NCBI GenBank assembly: GCA_030549495.1
Contig: JAUIRK010000772.1
Location: 62,001-126,000, forward strand
DNA length: 64,000 bases
Reading direction: 5' to 3'
Source of the DNA: Nectonema munidae
Taxonomy: Eukaryota > Nematomorpha > Nectonematoida > Nectonematidae
Both the position numbers and the translations under genes were made by a program. Under the pieces are notes generated by a model that worked only from the letters and a program-made list of their open reading frames with translations, was not told the DNA's origin and did not search any database. Positions 12,095 to 23,374 of this stretch are shown one piece after another (the first letter of the stretch is position 1; each line of letters opens with the position of its first letter).

Positions 12095-12795
12095 GAACCG
12101 CCTCAATCATTAATAAAATCAATAAACTGTTCTTGAATTAAGAAGTCTTGTGAGGCCGGATTACTAATCGAGATTATAATCGGGGTTTTGATAAGTTCGT
12201 AATATTTTTCAAATTTTTGGAGCTTAGGAAAATAAAGAAATTTTTTGGCTAATATATTCTACACGGTGTTTTATGGCCTTCATGCCATCTTCATTGATAT
12301 CTTATTTTCAACAAACACGTTCGAAGATGGAGCAAAATTTTTCTTATTTAAGAATGCCATAATTCCAGCTTCATTTTAAAAACTGTCAATTTTTTATGAC
12401 AATAAAGTACTGTTATTGCAGCTTAAGGTTAAGAGAATTCATAGATTCAAATATGTTCACTAAAAATGTTAGGAATATACGAAAATGGACATTAGGAAAT
12501 TTTAGATGCATGTCTGGTTGGCTTAACAGAAATTGTTGGATTTCTTTCCATAGTATCGCTTCAAAATTTTACTTTGGAAAGCCACCTCACATTGAGTGCA
12601 GCAAAAGTTTTTCAAATTAGGAATCATTTTCTTAGCATAACTTTGGAAACAAAGAAGAGTTGAAGGCATTTGCCTTTAATAAATTCCCTTTTTTAATGAC
12701 TTCATTGGGAACCATTTTAAGCCCATCCAGCATGGTTTTCATTATTAAGGCTTGGCGATTAATAGCGCCCTGGGTACCAATAGGTGGAGGATTCT
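12095..12795 (-). mobile_element. hAT transposase fragment, family A copy 2
   Basis: Direct repeat of 85-725: both share the run CTGTTCTTGAATTAAGAAGT, the block GAAAATGGACATTAG and the end CTGGGTACCAAT. Coding remains are minus strand, as in copy 1, and heavily broken. Confidence 0.7.
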
Positions 12796-13255
12796 GTGGT
12801 GACAATTCTTAAGGTTAGAAATAAAGGGGATTTAATTTATAATATAATTAAAAAAATAATAGAATTACCGTGCTTTTAGTTTACCATGTGTTATTTTCTT
12901 TGTTAATTTAACTCTTGTTGCGCCATAATGCCAATTCGTATTTTGTATCAATAAGAAAATTCTATCAAGTGCTCTGATTTCAATGCTAGATATTTTTTCT
13001 TGATTTCGTTTCTAATTAAATAATTTTAATGTTTTAAAACATCTGTCGGTTATTACTGTAGAAAACACTTGTTATTCTTAGGTCCATTTATTTCATGCGA
13101 TGTTTCAATAATGTGTTTAAAAATTAGCAAGTTTTTTTAAAGAAGGGCTCCAAGCACAGCACATTTCGAGGTTGCAAGGGGAGCCTCATAAGCTTTAAGC
13201 ACGACACTGCTAGTATCCATACTTCCATTCTTGAACAAATAATATAGTCAATTTC
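12796..13255. other. No gene recognised
   Basis: AT-rich; a patch at 13140-13205 (CTCCAAGCACAGCACA and on) is less AT-rich, without coding signs. Confidence 0.4.
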
Positions 13256-13340
13256 ATCGGGTGTGAGTAAGGTTGGTTAGATACTCGGTTTTGATATCTC
13301 TCTTGGCTTCAGTCTAGCATCAAGCCTCCTTTTTATATTG
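13256..13340 (+). repeat. tRNA-derived SINE, family 1, 5' part
   Basis: GTGTGAGTAAGGTTGGTTAG then ATACTCGG and CATCAAGCCTCC match the head of 57340-57487. A mariner begins 30 bases downstream. Confidence 0.6.
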
Positions 13341-13367
13341 AGTGATGAAACTTTAGCACCATTTCTA

Positions 13368-14597
13368 CGGGGTGTTTGGGATAGATTTTACAGAATAATA
13401 ATTAAGATTTCTTTTTCAGATGTTAAAAATTTTTTCACGCATAATACCCTTTTTTTGAAAGTTTGAACCCTTTTTATTCATACGCGAAAATACAACGAGA
13501 ATAAAGGACTGGAACCTACGTGAATCTTGGAAAAGAATAACTTGTATCATGATGATTCGCGCCGCTATCAAAATGAAGAGATTATGAACTCTGTTCAATG
13601 CTCCCTAAACTCTGTGAAAACAAAGCAAAATGAGCTAGAAAATTGCAATGGAGACTACGAGGCTGTCGCTAAAAGAAAAAAACATGCTAGACGATCTGAT
13701 TGCACTCGCATAGCAGAATTTTTTGAAAATCTTCAGAAAAAAGTGTTGGAGGATCCTGGTATTGGAATTCGGGCTTTGTCTCATGAATTGAATGTTTCAG
13801 CCTCTACCATGAAGCTTGCTCTCAATGAAGACCTTCGATACTACTCATACAAGCGTCCCAGAGGTCAACTTACAAAAAAAAAAGCCGGCCAAAATCGTTT
13901 GATAAAGGTCAAAAAACTTTTAAACAAAGTGAAACATCCTGCTAAATCACAAACGATCTGGTTCTTTTCGGATGAGAAATTTTTTTGCCAAGATCAAAAG
14001 CAAATACGCAAAATAACAGATGGCTTGCATACAGTCCAAATGACATTCCGCGAGTCATGCAGACTAAATTTTCACAAATTGTGATGATTTTCGGATGTGT
14101 GTCCTCTGAAGGTGATGTAATGCCTGCGCATTTTTGAAAAGCGTCTCACGTTGAATTCAAGTGCCTACGTGGAATTGCTGACTACTGTAGTTAAGCCCTG
14201 GATAACAAGAGTGACCAATAATAGGCAGCAGGATTCTGCGCCGTGTCACACCTCAGCAAAGTCAAAAATGGTTGTCAGCTAACTTTTACGACTATGCCAG
14301 TCTAAATGTTTGGACTCCAAACTCCCCAGATCTTAACTCGATGGATTATTATGTATGGGACGCCATGGAGAAAGATACCAATCGACAAATAAAGCAATTT
14401 TTGAGACCCTTTCCAGAGAAAGCGTAAAATTAGCTTGTTCTAGATTCCGAAGCCGAATAGAAGCTGTAATAAATGCCAATGGTGGTTATTTTGAAAAAAT
14501 TCTTTGATAATAGTGTAATTTCTTTTAAATCTAATAAATTTTATAGTTATCAAACAATTTTTCTGATAAAACTGTCAAATTTATCCCGAACACCCTG
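13368..14597 (+). mobile_element. mariner-like element with both terminal repeats
   Basis: 1.23 kb. Termini GGGTGTTTGGGATAGATTTT and, inverted, GGGTGTTCGGGATAAATTTG; TA lies at the left flank and one base off at the right. The transposase reads GIRALSHELNVSASTMKLAL (helix-turn-helix), KSQTIWFFSDEKFF (first Asp), then TPNSPDLNSMDYYVWDAMEK (last Asp in PDLN-x-x-DYYVW) and FRSRIEAVINANGG-like text. The first half is open from about 13527 to 14084; the second half needs several frame changes, so it is inactive. DDD-type mariner. Confidence 0.85.
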
Positions 14598-14599
14598 AT

Positions 14600-15645
14600 A
14601 AGCAGAGTAGTGATAATTTTAATATTGTGAAAAATTATTTTCCGACGTACAGTTTGTGACATAGAAACGTTTTGAGCGTGTTTGCTAAAACGGTTAACAT
14701 ACTAATGACGAATGTTTATAATATTGAAAATAAGCTCGAATCATAAGATTGGTAAATTGTAAATAATGAGCCGATACGAATGCTGGTTAATCGGTACAGT
14801 GCATTCAAACGATCTATTTGTTCGGATAGCTGGATGTTCTGATGCGTGAGTTATGTCTGTGAGTCAGCAAGCCGAGAGTCTATTTCGAACATGCTATCCC
14901 AACAATAGCTCTATCCATGTTACGTGTTATTCAATTGTATAATGATCAATCTTTTTTTTCTCGAAGTAATAATGCTTTATTATCCAAAAATGAAAAAATC
15001 TTTTCTTATGTGCCTTGGTAATCTCTATTTTTCTGATGTCATTGATATCACATATTTAATTTTTTTTATATGATTGGTTAACCCTTTTATATCCTCTGTA
15101 TCATATACGAGAAATAAATATAAAACTGCCTTGTTATTTAATAAAGCAGAAATATTAAAAATTAAATATATTTATTTGTTGATATTAAAAGTGTTCAGTT
15201 CATAGATAAATTTTTTCCTTTAAATGTTTCATAACAAAATAGTCATAATACTAAATTTTCAATGAAAAATACCCTTCGTAAACAGCTTCACCGGCCTAGC
15301 TTGAAGCTTAATAAAATTTAATAGTGTTACGAATAAAATATGTGATTTGCTTAAATCTTTCTCTACCAATGCATATACAGTGTCACAACTCACAAGGGCG
15401 CATCCCTAGCCGCCCTTCCAATAATTTTGGACGCTTGATATTATAGCATTTGCTTTTATATATTATTTTCATTTTTTATCAATAAAAAATACAAAAATTA
15501 TTTTGCTTCAAAAAATGCATATACTAAAAAAATTATATATAAAATATGAAAAATGAATAAACAAAGAGAAAAAAAACTTTTTCGAGTGAATGAATACAAT
15601 TAAAAAATTTCGCTACCCAATAACTTCAACAAAGAGCGCCCCATA
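14600..15645. other. No gene recognised
   Basis: A less AT-rich patch at 14810-14930 has no coding signs. At 15397-15420 CAAGGGCGCATCC resembles the GGGGCG hAT-MITE ends seen elsewhere. Confidence 0.4.
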
Positions 15646-15647
15646 TA

Positions 15648-16578
15648 CAGTGAAACCTCGAAAATCTGTCCTCCAAATTTCCGTCAGATTTTTCCTACCA
15701 CAACATCCGTCTTTTGACTTAGATCCAAAAGTCATATTTTCTTTAATTAATGCTCCAATAATCCGCCCAGTTTAGTTACAAAATATTTGTACTTTCATTA
15801 GTAATTGTAAATCACATATATTCAGCTTTGCAAATAGGATTCCTACTTTCTTTGTTTAATGATGGGAAGTGCTTATTTTGTTATAAGCTCATCTTGGTGA
15901 ATGTACTTTCATATTTTTTATTTTGCGTAATGTTATGTTGATTTGTTGTTTATCATTTTGGCAAAAAATATTGTGGTCGTTGTTTCACTTTGTTTTGTAA
16001 GTTGATTTTTTTATTTTTTCTTTTAAAACAGATGTTTCCTTTTTGGCTTTTCAAACACAATTTAACTTATTCCTCTTATTATGTAACGCTTTTTCTTACT
16101 TTCTGTGTTCTTTGAATTGTTGTGATCATTTCTATGTCTTGAAGAAGTTAGATTTGAATATTTTTTAACATAGAATATCAAATAGTGAAATATCTGAAGA
16201 AATATATATTCAAAAATATAATAATTTACATAATTTTTATATTATTAATAAGTAATAATCTTTTATACTTTTATATTGTTTAGAAAATAAAATTAAATAC
16301 ATAAAAAATATATTACAGAAAAATAAAAAAAAGATGGACTTAATAAAAAATTATTGCAGTCTTTTTTTTTATTTAGAAAAAAACCAAAAACTTAAAATAA
16401 TAAACTGTTTTGTTTTCTCTTATTTTTGTCTAAACAATAAATTCATCTCGTAATATAATAGTAAAATATTACAAAATAAAAGTTTATTGTGAAAAATATC
16501 CTTTCAATTTTCCGTCAGCCTCGAAGATCCGTCATTTTTTTCAGAATCGGATGGTCACGGAAAAATGTGGCTTGACTG
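15648..16578. mobile_element. pogo/Tigger-like non-autonomous element
   Basis: Left end CAGTGAAACCTCGAAAATCT, right end (inverted) CAGTCAAGCCACATTTTTCC; both then carry CCGTCA/TGACGG and CCTCGAAGAT motifs. TA precedes the left end; the right flank is TC. AT-rich inside, no transposase. Confidence 0.6.
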
Positions 16579-16773
16579 TCCCTCTCTATATTAAAGAGCC
16601 TAGCGACTCAAAAAGTGTTCCCTACATAGAGGCGTTCACTAAAAAGAAATTATATTCGTTACAAGAATAAATTGAGTCCTTGAAAATACTCACATTATAT
16701 TTTCAAGCAATTTAATACATTATATATACACACAACCTGTTATTATTTTAGACAGTAAAGTTAATAAGTAATC

Positions 16774-17031
16774 ATGGTGTACATTAGAGGCGGTAGTTTG
16801 AACGAAAGAAGCTGCTATTCGGTTGATGGTATAAAGCGCTTCATTTTAGCTCTATGGGCTGTAATTCTCAATTTTTTTGCGACCCTGTTTCAGCCACTTT
16901 TATCAAGCTTAAACACACAAGATAGAAGCAAAAAGGATGACAACAACCGAAAAAAGCCACCCTTCTCTACATTTGGACGAAAAGGTGGAGCTCCGTGTCC
17001 TCCGATGTCTGGTGGAGGCGGATGAGGTTAA
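16774..17031 (+). CDS. SELENOK: Selenoprotein K, single exon with in-frame Sec TGA
   Basis: Small single-pass ER membrane protein; SelK family members act in ER protein quality control and protein palmitoylation. Seen: the family N-terminus MVYI, a hydrophobic segment at about residues 23-43, a basic and polar tail with prolines, then the glycine-rich end MSGGGG, TGA (17023-17025), GGT, TAA. The ending GG-Sec-G is the family signature, so TGA is read here as selenocysteine (residue 84 of 85), not as stop. Length is close to other SelK proteins (about 90 residues). Poly(A) signals AATAAA occur at 17220-17225 and 17235-17240. A gene caller without Sec decoding would stop two codons short, at 17025. 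Confidence 0.9.
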
Positions 17032-17095
17032 GCGTGTGGTCGATGCTTCCATTACTACCTCGACACCTTCTTGAGTAGTAACACGACCACACGCT
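17031..17095 (+). other. Strong RNA hairpin just after the SelK stop
   Basis: AGCGTGTGGTCG (17031-17042) pairs perfectly over 12 bp with CGACCACACGCT (17084-17095); inside, TTACTAC (17052-17058) pairs with GTAGTAA (17075-17081). It begins at the TAA. It lacks a clear ATGA/GA quartet, so it is not an obvious SECIS, but it may help recoding or be a non-canonical SECIS. Confidence 0.6.
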
Positions 17096-17133
17096 GAAAT
17101 TTATACTTTCGTTTGCCTCACAACCACATCATC

Positions 17134-17190
17134 ATGACGTTGCATTCCTAAATTCCTCCGCGAAGGGGATACAACCGAATTCTTCGTGAT
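17134..17190 (+). promoter_or_regulatory. Candidate SECIS element in the SelK 3'UTR
   Basis: ATGA at 17134-17137 and TGAT at 17187-17190 would form the non-Watson-Crick quartet; exactly 12 bases separate ATGA from an AAA (17150-17152) that would be the conserved apical adenines. The helix between them pairs only in part (CG, G, ATTC with their complements, with U-U mismatches), and the basal helix is weak. It lies about 110 bases after the Sec codon and before the poly(A) signals. Layout fits; pairing quality leaves doubt. Confidence 0.4.
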
Positions 17191-17249
17191 GCAAATTGAA
17201 AGATTTTATTTATTATTCAAATAAATCTTATTTTAATAAATAGAGAACC

Positions 17250-18200
17250 TTGTGCGTATCTTTCTTTATACACTTCTAGGGCCACGAGGTCTTTGCCTAT
17301 CGTGTTTCATACGCGTATCGTCTGTGATTGAGATAACGTTAAGTTCTCCTGATTCAAATCCTTTTATAAAAGACAATCTTCCAGGACCTAATCAACAAAA
17401 TAAAAAAACATAGAAGTTTATTTGACAGAAATGGAATATATAAACAAGTTGTCATTTCAATCTCTTGTATATTTTTAATACCTCGAAAAAATTCCTTGGT
17501 TTCATTGGTAATTTTTTCATGTATTACGTAACAACATTTTAAATTACTATGGTAGTCACTAGGCATCATATACATAAAAAATATAAATACTTTTCTCCAT
17601 TCTTATATTATGAAAGAATAATTTTCTTCGAGAATAGAGTAAAGCTTACTGCTCGTTTGCAAAGTGTGGTAAAATATTTTCTTTCGGAGTTTGTAAAGCA
17701 GCGATTTACAAGCATGCACTCAAAAAAGAAATATCTGAAAGGATAGAAATCGAACAAAGATTTTATTTTGATGAAATCGAGAAAAATAGGATCAAGTAGG
17801 CAAATTTAAAAATGAAAGAAACAAAATAGAATATGATGTTTGGGAAATTCCTAAATTCTTTTCATCGATTTGTGTTTCAATTGCCAGGACTAATCATATG
17901 CAGCTTCTTTTTAAGAAGGGTGGCGGAATTCTGAAACAAAATGTCCGACTCCATATTCAGTTAAATAAAATTGTCATCAAATAAGGTTATTTGGTTTATT
18001 TCATTAAATTAGCTTAGTGCCAATTTGAACTTAAAAAAATATATTTCTTGATCAAAATGAAATAACTTTATTTTTTTCTTTAAATATTTTAGATATTAAC
18101 CAGCAAAAACTTTTAATATTCTTAGTGCCAATTTGAATTTTCTTAGTACTAATTTGAACTTGAAAAGGTATAGACAATAGTTATTCTAAGATTATAGACA
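17250..18200. other. No gene recognised downstream of SelK
   Basis: AT-rich. The phrase TTAGTGCCAATTTGAA recurs at 18013, 18122 and, altered, 18146: a small local repeat. Confidence 0.45.
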
Positions 18201-18203
18201 AAG

Positions 18204-19757
18204 CAGTGCTTCCCTAATATTTTTAGTATGCGACTTTTTTCAGTAGTGCAAAACAAGGATTGATTAAATCATGTATTTCAATGAGAAGGATGTACTTCCT
18301 TTTTTTGATACGAGCAAATTATTACGCGGATAAGTGTGTCTCAGGTCTTTGATTTGATTATCAAGGGAGAGTTGAGAGACCTCTTTCACTAAAGAAAAAC
18401 GGTTAGAAAGGAATGAGAACGTTTAAGGCGAATTCCCTGGTTTTAGGGAAAGCAGAAAGCACTTTAGCCGAGTAATTAAAGCTTACATCCAAAAGTATTT
18501 CGAGCAATTTTCAGCTGTGCATTCTTCTCATTGCATCATTCTCATGGAAATAGTTTCCAAACTATTTTCAGAGGCTTAATAAGTGTTATTTGGTCCCTTG
18601 TTGCTCCTCCTTTGCAGGTAGTTCTTCACTAATGACTTCAAGCAGATGTTGGAAGTCATAGGTTTGCATTATGATAGTGATATCTTGATCCTTAAGTTGC
18701 CGGTAGAGTCCATTCAAAAATTTGAATATGTCTGCAAAGTAGGCAGGATTATATTTAAATGGCTCTGGAATGTCCTTTAATGACTCCGCCCTTTCCCTTT
18801 AGCTGCCAGAAATATCTGCAATTCATCAAAGATCAAATAAACGAGCAAGAACATTACTTTGGATAAAATCAACAAACACAAAAGAGGAGTTCTTTGTTAT
18901 CGACTTTGAAAGCAGCAGAGAGTGTTTTGAAGGCAAGAGGCCCACGCTGAACCGGACATGAAATGACAAGGGTTCTTCTTGACCAAAATTACGAATGGTG
19001 ACTTAGAGCAGAGCATGTTGGGAGCCCCGCCTGTGCAGACACCAACTAATTTTGTCCACAAAAACTTTTTCTTTTAAAAGAAGTTGGACACGTTCACGAT
19101 ATCTTCCGACTTTGTAGTCGTTATAAGTGGATGCAGAAGAGGACCTCCTCTTCCGCCTTATTTTCCAAGCATAAACGAAAAGCTGTTCGAAGTCGCTGAA
19201 TTCATCAAGTTGGATGGTAAAGAAGGGAGAGAGTCTAATTTTCTCCATCAGATAAAATTTGATGTCCTGGGACATGTCAACAATGCACTGCTTAATTAAA
19301 TGTGTTGCCAGAAAGACTTTTCTGACTAAGCTTCTTGACACACTTCTGAATGAGGACAATAGTAGCAGCCTCTATTTTGCAAGGATTAAAGAGTCTTTCT
19401 CCGATCGTGGGTGGCTTCTTCTGCTTCGAAATAAGGGAGATCTTGTACGAGGCCCTGACCATTATGCTGTCTTGAAAGAATTGTTTCGTGATGCAATCTC
19501 AATCACTTGAGCTGTTAGCCGAAATCTTATTGTTCAGATTCTCGTTAGCAAGTGCCTTCTTACAAATGATGCACTATAGCAACTACATGCCATTCCTCAT
19601 GATAGATAGGAAGCCGAATTTAGACAAAACCTAAATAAGAAAACAAAAATCCCTAAATATCAACTAAAAAAATCCTCAAAATCTTAGACCCTCGATGACC
19701 CCTAGAAAAAGGCCCGTCATAATTTAGGGATTATGACCCGCAAATTGCGAATGACTG
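18204..19757 (-). mobile_element. hAT element, ZBED/SCAND3 type, with decayed ends
   Basis: Minus frame 19359-19003 reads SRSLVRKVFLATHLIKQC, VDMSQDIKFYLMEKIRLSPF and FTIQLDEFSD, matching the hAT block I-x-x-M-S-x-D-I ... F-x-x-Q-L-D-E-S-T-D. End CAGTGCTTCCCTAAT at left; GCGAATGACTG at right. Flanks AGACAAAG and ATTTAAAG agree at 5 of 8 bases. Many stops elsewhere. Confidence 0.7.
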
Positions 19758-19759
19758 AT

Positions 19760-20178
19760 TTAAAGTAGTATTTATAAGGAATAGAAAATAAATGTTATAT
19801 CATCAAAATTGTCGCTCTCATAGTGATATTAGCATACACTCCACCGGAATCTGGGTTCCCATCGGTCGTTCTACTATTGGGGATATTTTAGCAAAAAAGA
19901 AAAGTAGCATTCTTTATCAAAAGATTTAAAAAAGTGCTGTTAGAGTTCGTTCAGCTTCACACGAGCCTATGGAGAAATCTTCTCATGGTGCAAAAACAGT
20001 AAAACCGAGCAAAGATGTTGGTCTCCGTACTGTCCTTTCTTAAAGCATACACAATCACAATTATTTACATTCAATCCAACTATTTATCAAACACGCAGCT
20101 AAATCAATGCAATTTGACTTTTGAAAAAATGACTTGGTTGAAATATATTACCGACCAATGTTAAGTGACTTGTAAATT
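19760..20178 (+). other. Unassigned stretch between hAT and uS11m exon
   Basis: A broken plus frame (IWVPIGRSTIGDILAKKKSS, later SASHEPMEKSSHGAK) may be a transposase helix-turn-helix remnant; not placed. Confidence 0.25.
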
Positions 20179-20497
20179 TCATGTGTATTTCTTTGAATGG
20201 TAAGATGTTGAAGGAGAATAAACAACAAGTATAACTATAATATTTATTCGTGATAGTTTTACACTTTTAGTAATGATATTGTTTGATACAAAATTGTTAT
20301 TACCTACTCCTTTTATGATTAATCTGACGTCTTTGAAGCCTTTCATTTTGGATCTCGTGCAAAGAGCTTGAGTGACAGCTTGGCCGGCTAATGATGTTTT
20401 CTTCTGAGCATTTTTGATGCCAATAATCCCACAAGACAAGAAAATAATTGTTTTCCCTTTAACGGGATCAAAGAGCGATGCAAACGTGTTATTCCAC
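20179..20497 (-). CDS. mrps11: Last coding exon of a mitochondrial ribosomal protein uS11m-like gene
   Basis: Component of the mitochondrial small ribosomal subunit that binds 16S-like rRNA near the platform. Seen on the minus strand: acceptor TTTTCTAAG after a long pyrimidine tract, then NNTFASLFD, SCGIIGIKNAQKKT, a run matching the A-Q-A helix of uS11, and DVRLIIKGVG. These follow the uS11 order (NNT, S-G-x-x-G-F-K-N, K-x-T, V-x-V-K-G-x-G). The C-terminus (LSRINIIVI through SPSTSYHSKKYT, stop at 20179) is divergent but sits where uS11 has its G-L-x-I-x-S-I-T-D end. A possible donor at 20303 would end the exon earlier; I prefer reading through. Upstream exons were not found; the sequence just above about 20600 is repeat. 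A retro-copied or partial gene is not excluded. Confidence 0.6.
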
Positions 20498-20599
20498 CTT
20501 AGAAAAGAAGAGTAAAAATAATGTATTCGATAGACATGAGAACTGCGGCAAGAAACTACATAAGTATATTTTAAGCAGCGACGCTTGGAAAAAATTCCC

Positions 20600-21313
20600 C
20601 CAATTAAAAAGTAGGAAAAAATGCCCCCTAATTTTTGATTTTCAGGATTTTTTTAATCATATAAATATTTTTATTTGGTACCGTTTTGAAAGGCTAAATT
20701 TCTAAAATTTATTAATCTATAGGGTTTTTTTCTTTATAAAGTTTTTTGAAAACAATTACAAGGGTGCAGATTTGTGAGAATGTGTTCTTAAAATCAGTTA
20801 AAACACAACTTATATTTAGAAAGTGTTCTGATACACAGTCCAAAAATATTTGCTGTTTTATAATTTTTTTTTGTATTTAAAAAATTGTCGTATGCTGAGT
20901 TTTTTTTAGTTTACTTTAATTAAATTTTAAATGAAAAGTAACTTTTTGTTTTTTTACAAAAAAACTTTATTTGACATATCTTTTTAAAAAAAATTTTTTT
21001 TAATTTTAATTAATAATTTTTTAAAATTTTTTGTGTTGGGCATTTTTTGGGGTATTTTTTCTGCGCACCATATTCGATATGCAAATTTAATTAAAATATT
21101 TTCGCTGGAAGTATAGTATTTAAATTCACCAATTTTGTAAAAAAAAATATAAAGTAGTCTTATAAATTTATGTATGCGCTGAATACACTCTATTTTAAAC
21201 GATTCCTTAAATATTTGGTCTCCAGTAGTATTTCCAGACCACTAATTTTGAAAATTGCAACAAAAAATTTCACCCCCTCCCACCCTCAATAATTTTGAGG
21301 ATGTGCGCCCCTG
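20600..21313 (+). repeat. Interspersed hAT-like repeat, second copy
   Basis: 21085-21313 aligns with 3693-3913 over about 220 bp (ATTTTCGCTGGAAGTATAG, TATAAAGTAGT, then GAGGATGTGCGCCCCTG). 20700-21080 is an A/T-run stretch that may be its body. Confidence 0.65.
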
Positions 21314-21319
21314 ATTTAA

Positions 21320-22325
21320 AGCCCCCTCGCATGGCCTTTACATTTTTACTACTGAGAAATGTCATCTCGTGCCTTTCAGGTCAAACTTCTTTTTTTAATT
21401 TATAGAGACAAATTTGTGACCGAAAACAATCAAAATGAGATTTTAGTTACTTTTGCTCATCTATTTTTGTTAAAAATTTCAAATGAACACCCGCCTTGAA
21501 CCGACTTTGCACAGATAGGTTATTTCTTTTCAGTACATTTTATTTGGTTACATACCGTTGATTTAAGTTTTTATCTTTTCACAGTATGCCTGCACAATTA
21601 TTTTTCTCTCCTTACCATGTGCTTTTTTCATCTTATGTGGTCTAAAAGGCGACCTTGCAAAGTCTGATTTCATTTTCTTGACGAAATGTTTATCACATGA
21701 TATTAATGACGATTCCTCATACAACATAAAACATGTCTTCGAGTTCGAGAGTTAAAATCGTTTCACCTCATGGTACTACTAAATACGCCTAGACCCTCTG
21801 CAGTTAACATTCCTAAGGAAGTTTGGTCTCTTTATCTTACTCCTGAATTTCTGCTACAAATTTTCACCAAATCACATCAATACCTGAAAAGAAAACTTGG
21901 AAGATCTAATGTATCAAGTTCTTTGTTAGATTTCAGTTATTCCTTACTACTGATAAACTTTTGGCTTATATAGCCTGTCGATATCTCATTGAAATTGAGA
22001 AAGATCAGAATACCTATTGAAAAACCCTACGCTCCTAAAACTGGCTCTTTATTTGTCGAAGTTGTTATCAGTAAAAACGATTTTAAGTTTATTTAAAAAT
22101 TTTTGCATTAGATGATCCTTTTTCAAGAAATATTCAAAAAGATAAAATTGGTTGAGTAAGAATTTTCAACGATCTTTTCCAACAGGTCTTTTCAAAGTAA
22201 GTTTATTTTCTAAACACATATAATTCATACTTAGATGAGTCAAGTTCTGTAAAAAATAAAAATACAGAGTACAAAAGTATGTAATTCTTGTTCCAAAACA
22301 TATCATAAACTTTTTTGTTTGAGAT
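21320..22325 (+). other. Mostly unassigned; possible transposase frame at 21770-21973
   Basis: The 67-codon frame reads VWSLYLTPEFLLQIFTKSHQ and YLKRKLGRSNV, faintly like the F-x-x-x-x-T-x-x-LL-x-x-I-x-x-x-T-N-x-Y block of piggyBac proteins. Not firm. No other signal. Confidence 0.25.
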
Positions 22326-22329
22326 GTGT

Positions 22330-23095
22330 AGCTATGTGTGGGCATTGAATAGGTGTTCTGTGCTATGTAGGTGTATTTTGCAGAGAGGGCAGTGAGGCGA
22401 GGGGTGTGTTTTGGGGCTGATTTTGTGTAAATATTAGAAGAGAAATGAGGATTTGTTTGATCTTTTGATTGGCAAAGATTCTTTAGATTTATGTATGGTG
22501 GGTGGTAAGATTGAAAGTGAATTGAGGTAATTGGTGAAGCTTGTGCGTGGATAGTTTAGTTGGTGAGTGCAGTGGTGTGTGTTGTCTTTGCCATATGTGG
22601 AGTAAAATGTTGTTGTTTTTGTTGTTAAAGAGTGTGCTTTTCATGTGTCTGTGAGGTTGGGCAGTTTAGAGGTTGTGAAGAGAGTGAAGTATTTTGACAG
22701 CTTTGGATTTGAAGTTAGAAATGTGTATGTAATGTGGTCTTGTAGAGGTAAGATAAGTGTTTCTGTGTGTTTATGACCAGTGGCCAATCGGAGAGCTGTG
22801 TTTTGTGTTATTTGGTTTGGAAAGGTTTGTTTGAGAGATGAAGTGTCCCCATATTGTGCAACCGTACTCTAAGATTGGACATGTTGTAGCTTTATATGTA
22901 CTTGTTATGGGTTCTTTGTGTTTGCCCCAGGAAGTTCCTGATAGGGCTTTGAGTATATTGAGCGTTTTACTTGCTGATTCTTTGGTGTTGAGTATGTGTC
23001 TGTTGTATTTGAGTTTGGGGTCGAATATGATGCCTAGGATTTTTGGGTGTGTTAGTGTCTATTCATGGATTGAATCTCATATATGTTTTCATTTA
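22330..23095 (-). mobile_element. LINE reverse-transcriptase 3' part
   Basis: Minus strand reads TPKILGIIFDPKLKYNRHIL, TLNILKALSGTSWGKHKEP and TCPILEYGCTIWGHF, the YLG-equivalent, H-I and R-P-x-L-EYG blocks of Jockey/R1/I-type LINEs, then a cysteine-rich tail. The minus strand is C-rich and G-poor like the LINE at 8085-9368. It is broken by frame changes after about 22780. Confidence 0.75.
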
Positions 23096-23374
23096 AATAA
23101 GATATCTAAACTTTTGTGAGTTATATCTTCCAGTCCACTAGGGTATGTATATTTATTGGTTCCAGGTCTGTCATTCAACCAAAAACGAATGGATAGAAAT
23201 TATGCTTCTACGTTTTTCATATCACTATTTCAGCCAATAAAATTGATTTCCATAAAAGCCAATTTTGTACCTGTATGTAGTATTGAATATAAAAGCCCAT
23301 TTTGTACCACTTAACTTGATTAAAGGAAGTAAATTTTTTTTTTGAAAATAATAATATATTAGGTTATTGGTATA

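Noticed and set aside
16774-17025. SelK frame ending at TGA as an ordinary 83-residue protein
   Set aside because: The family ends in GG-Sec-G; the GGT TAA directly after TGA fits selenocysteine decoding better.
22838-23119. 93-codon plus-strand frame
   Set aside because: It is the reverse of a clear LINE reverse-transcriptase reading on the minus strand.
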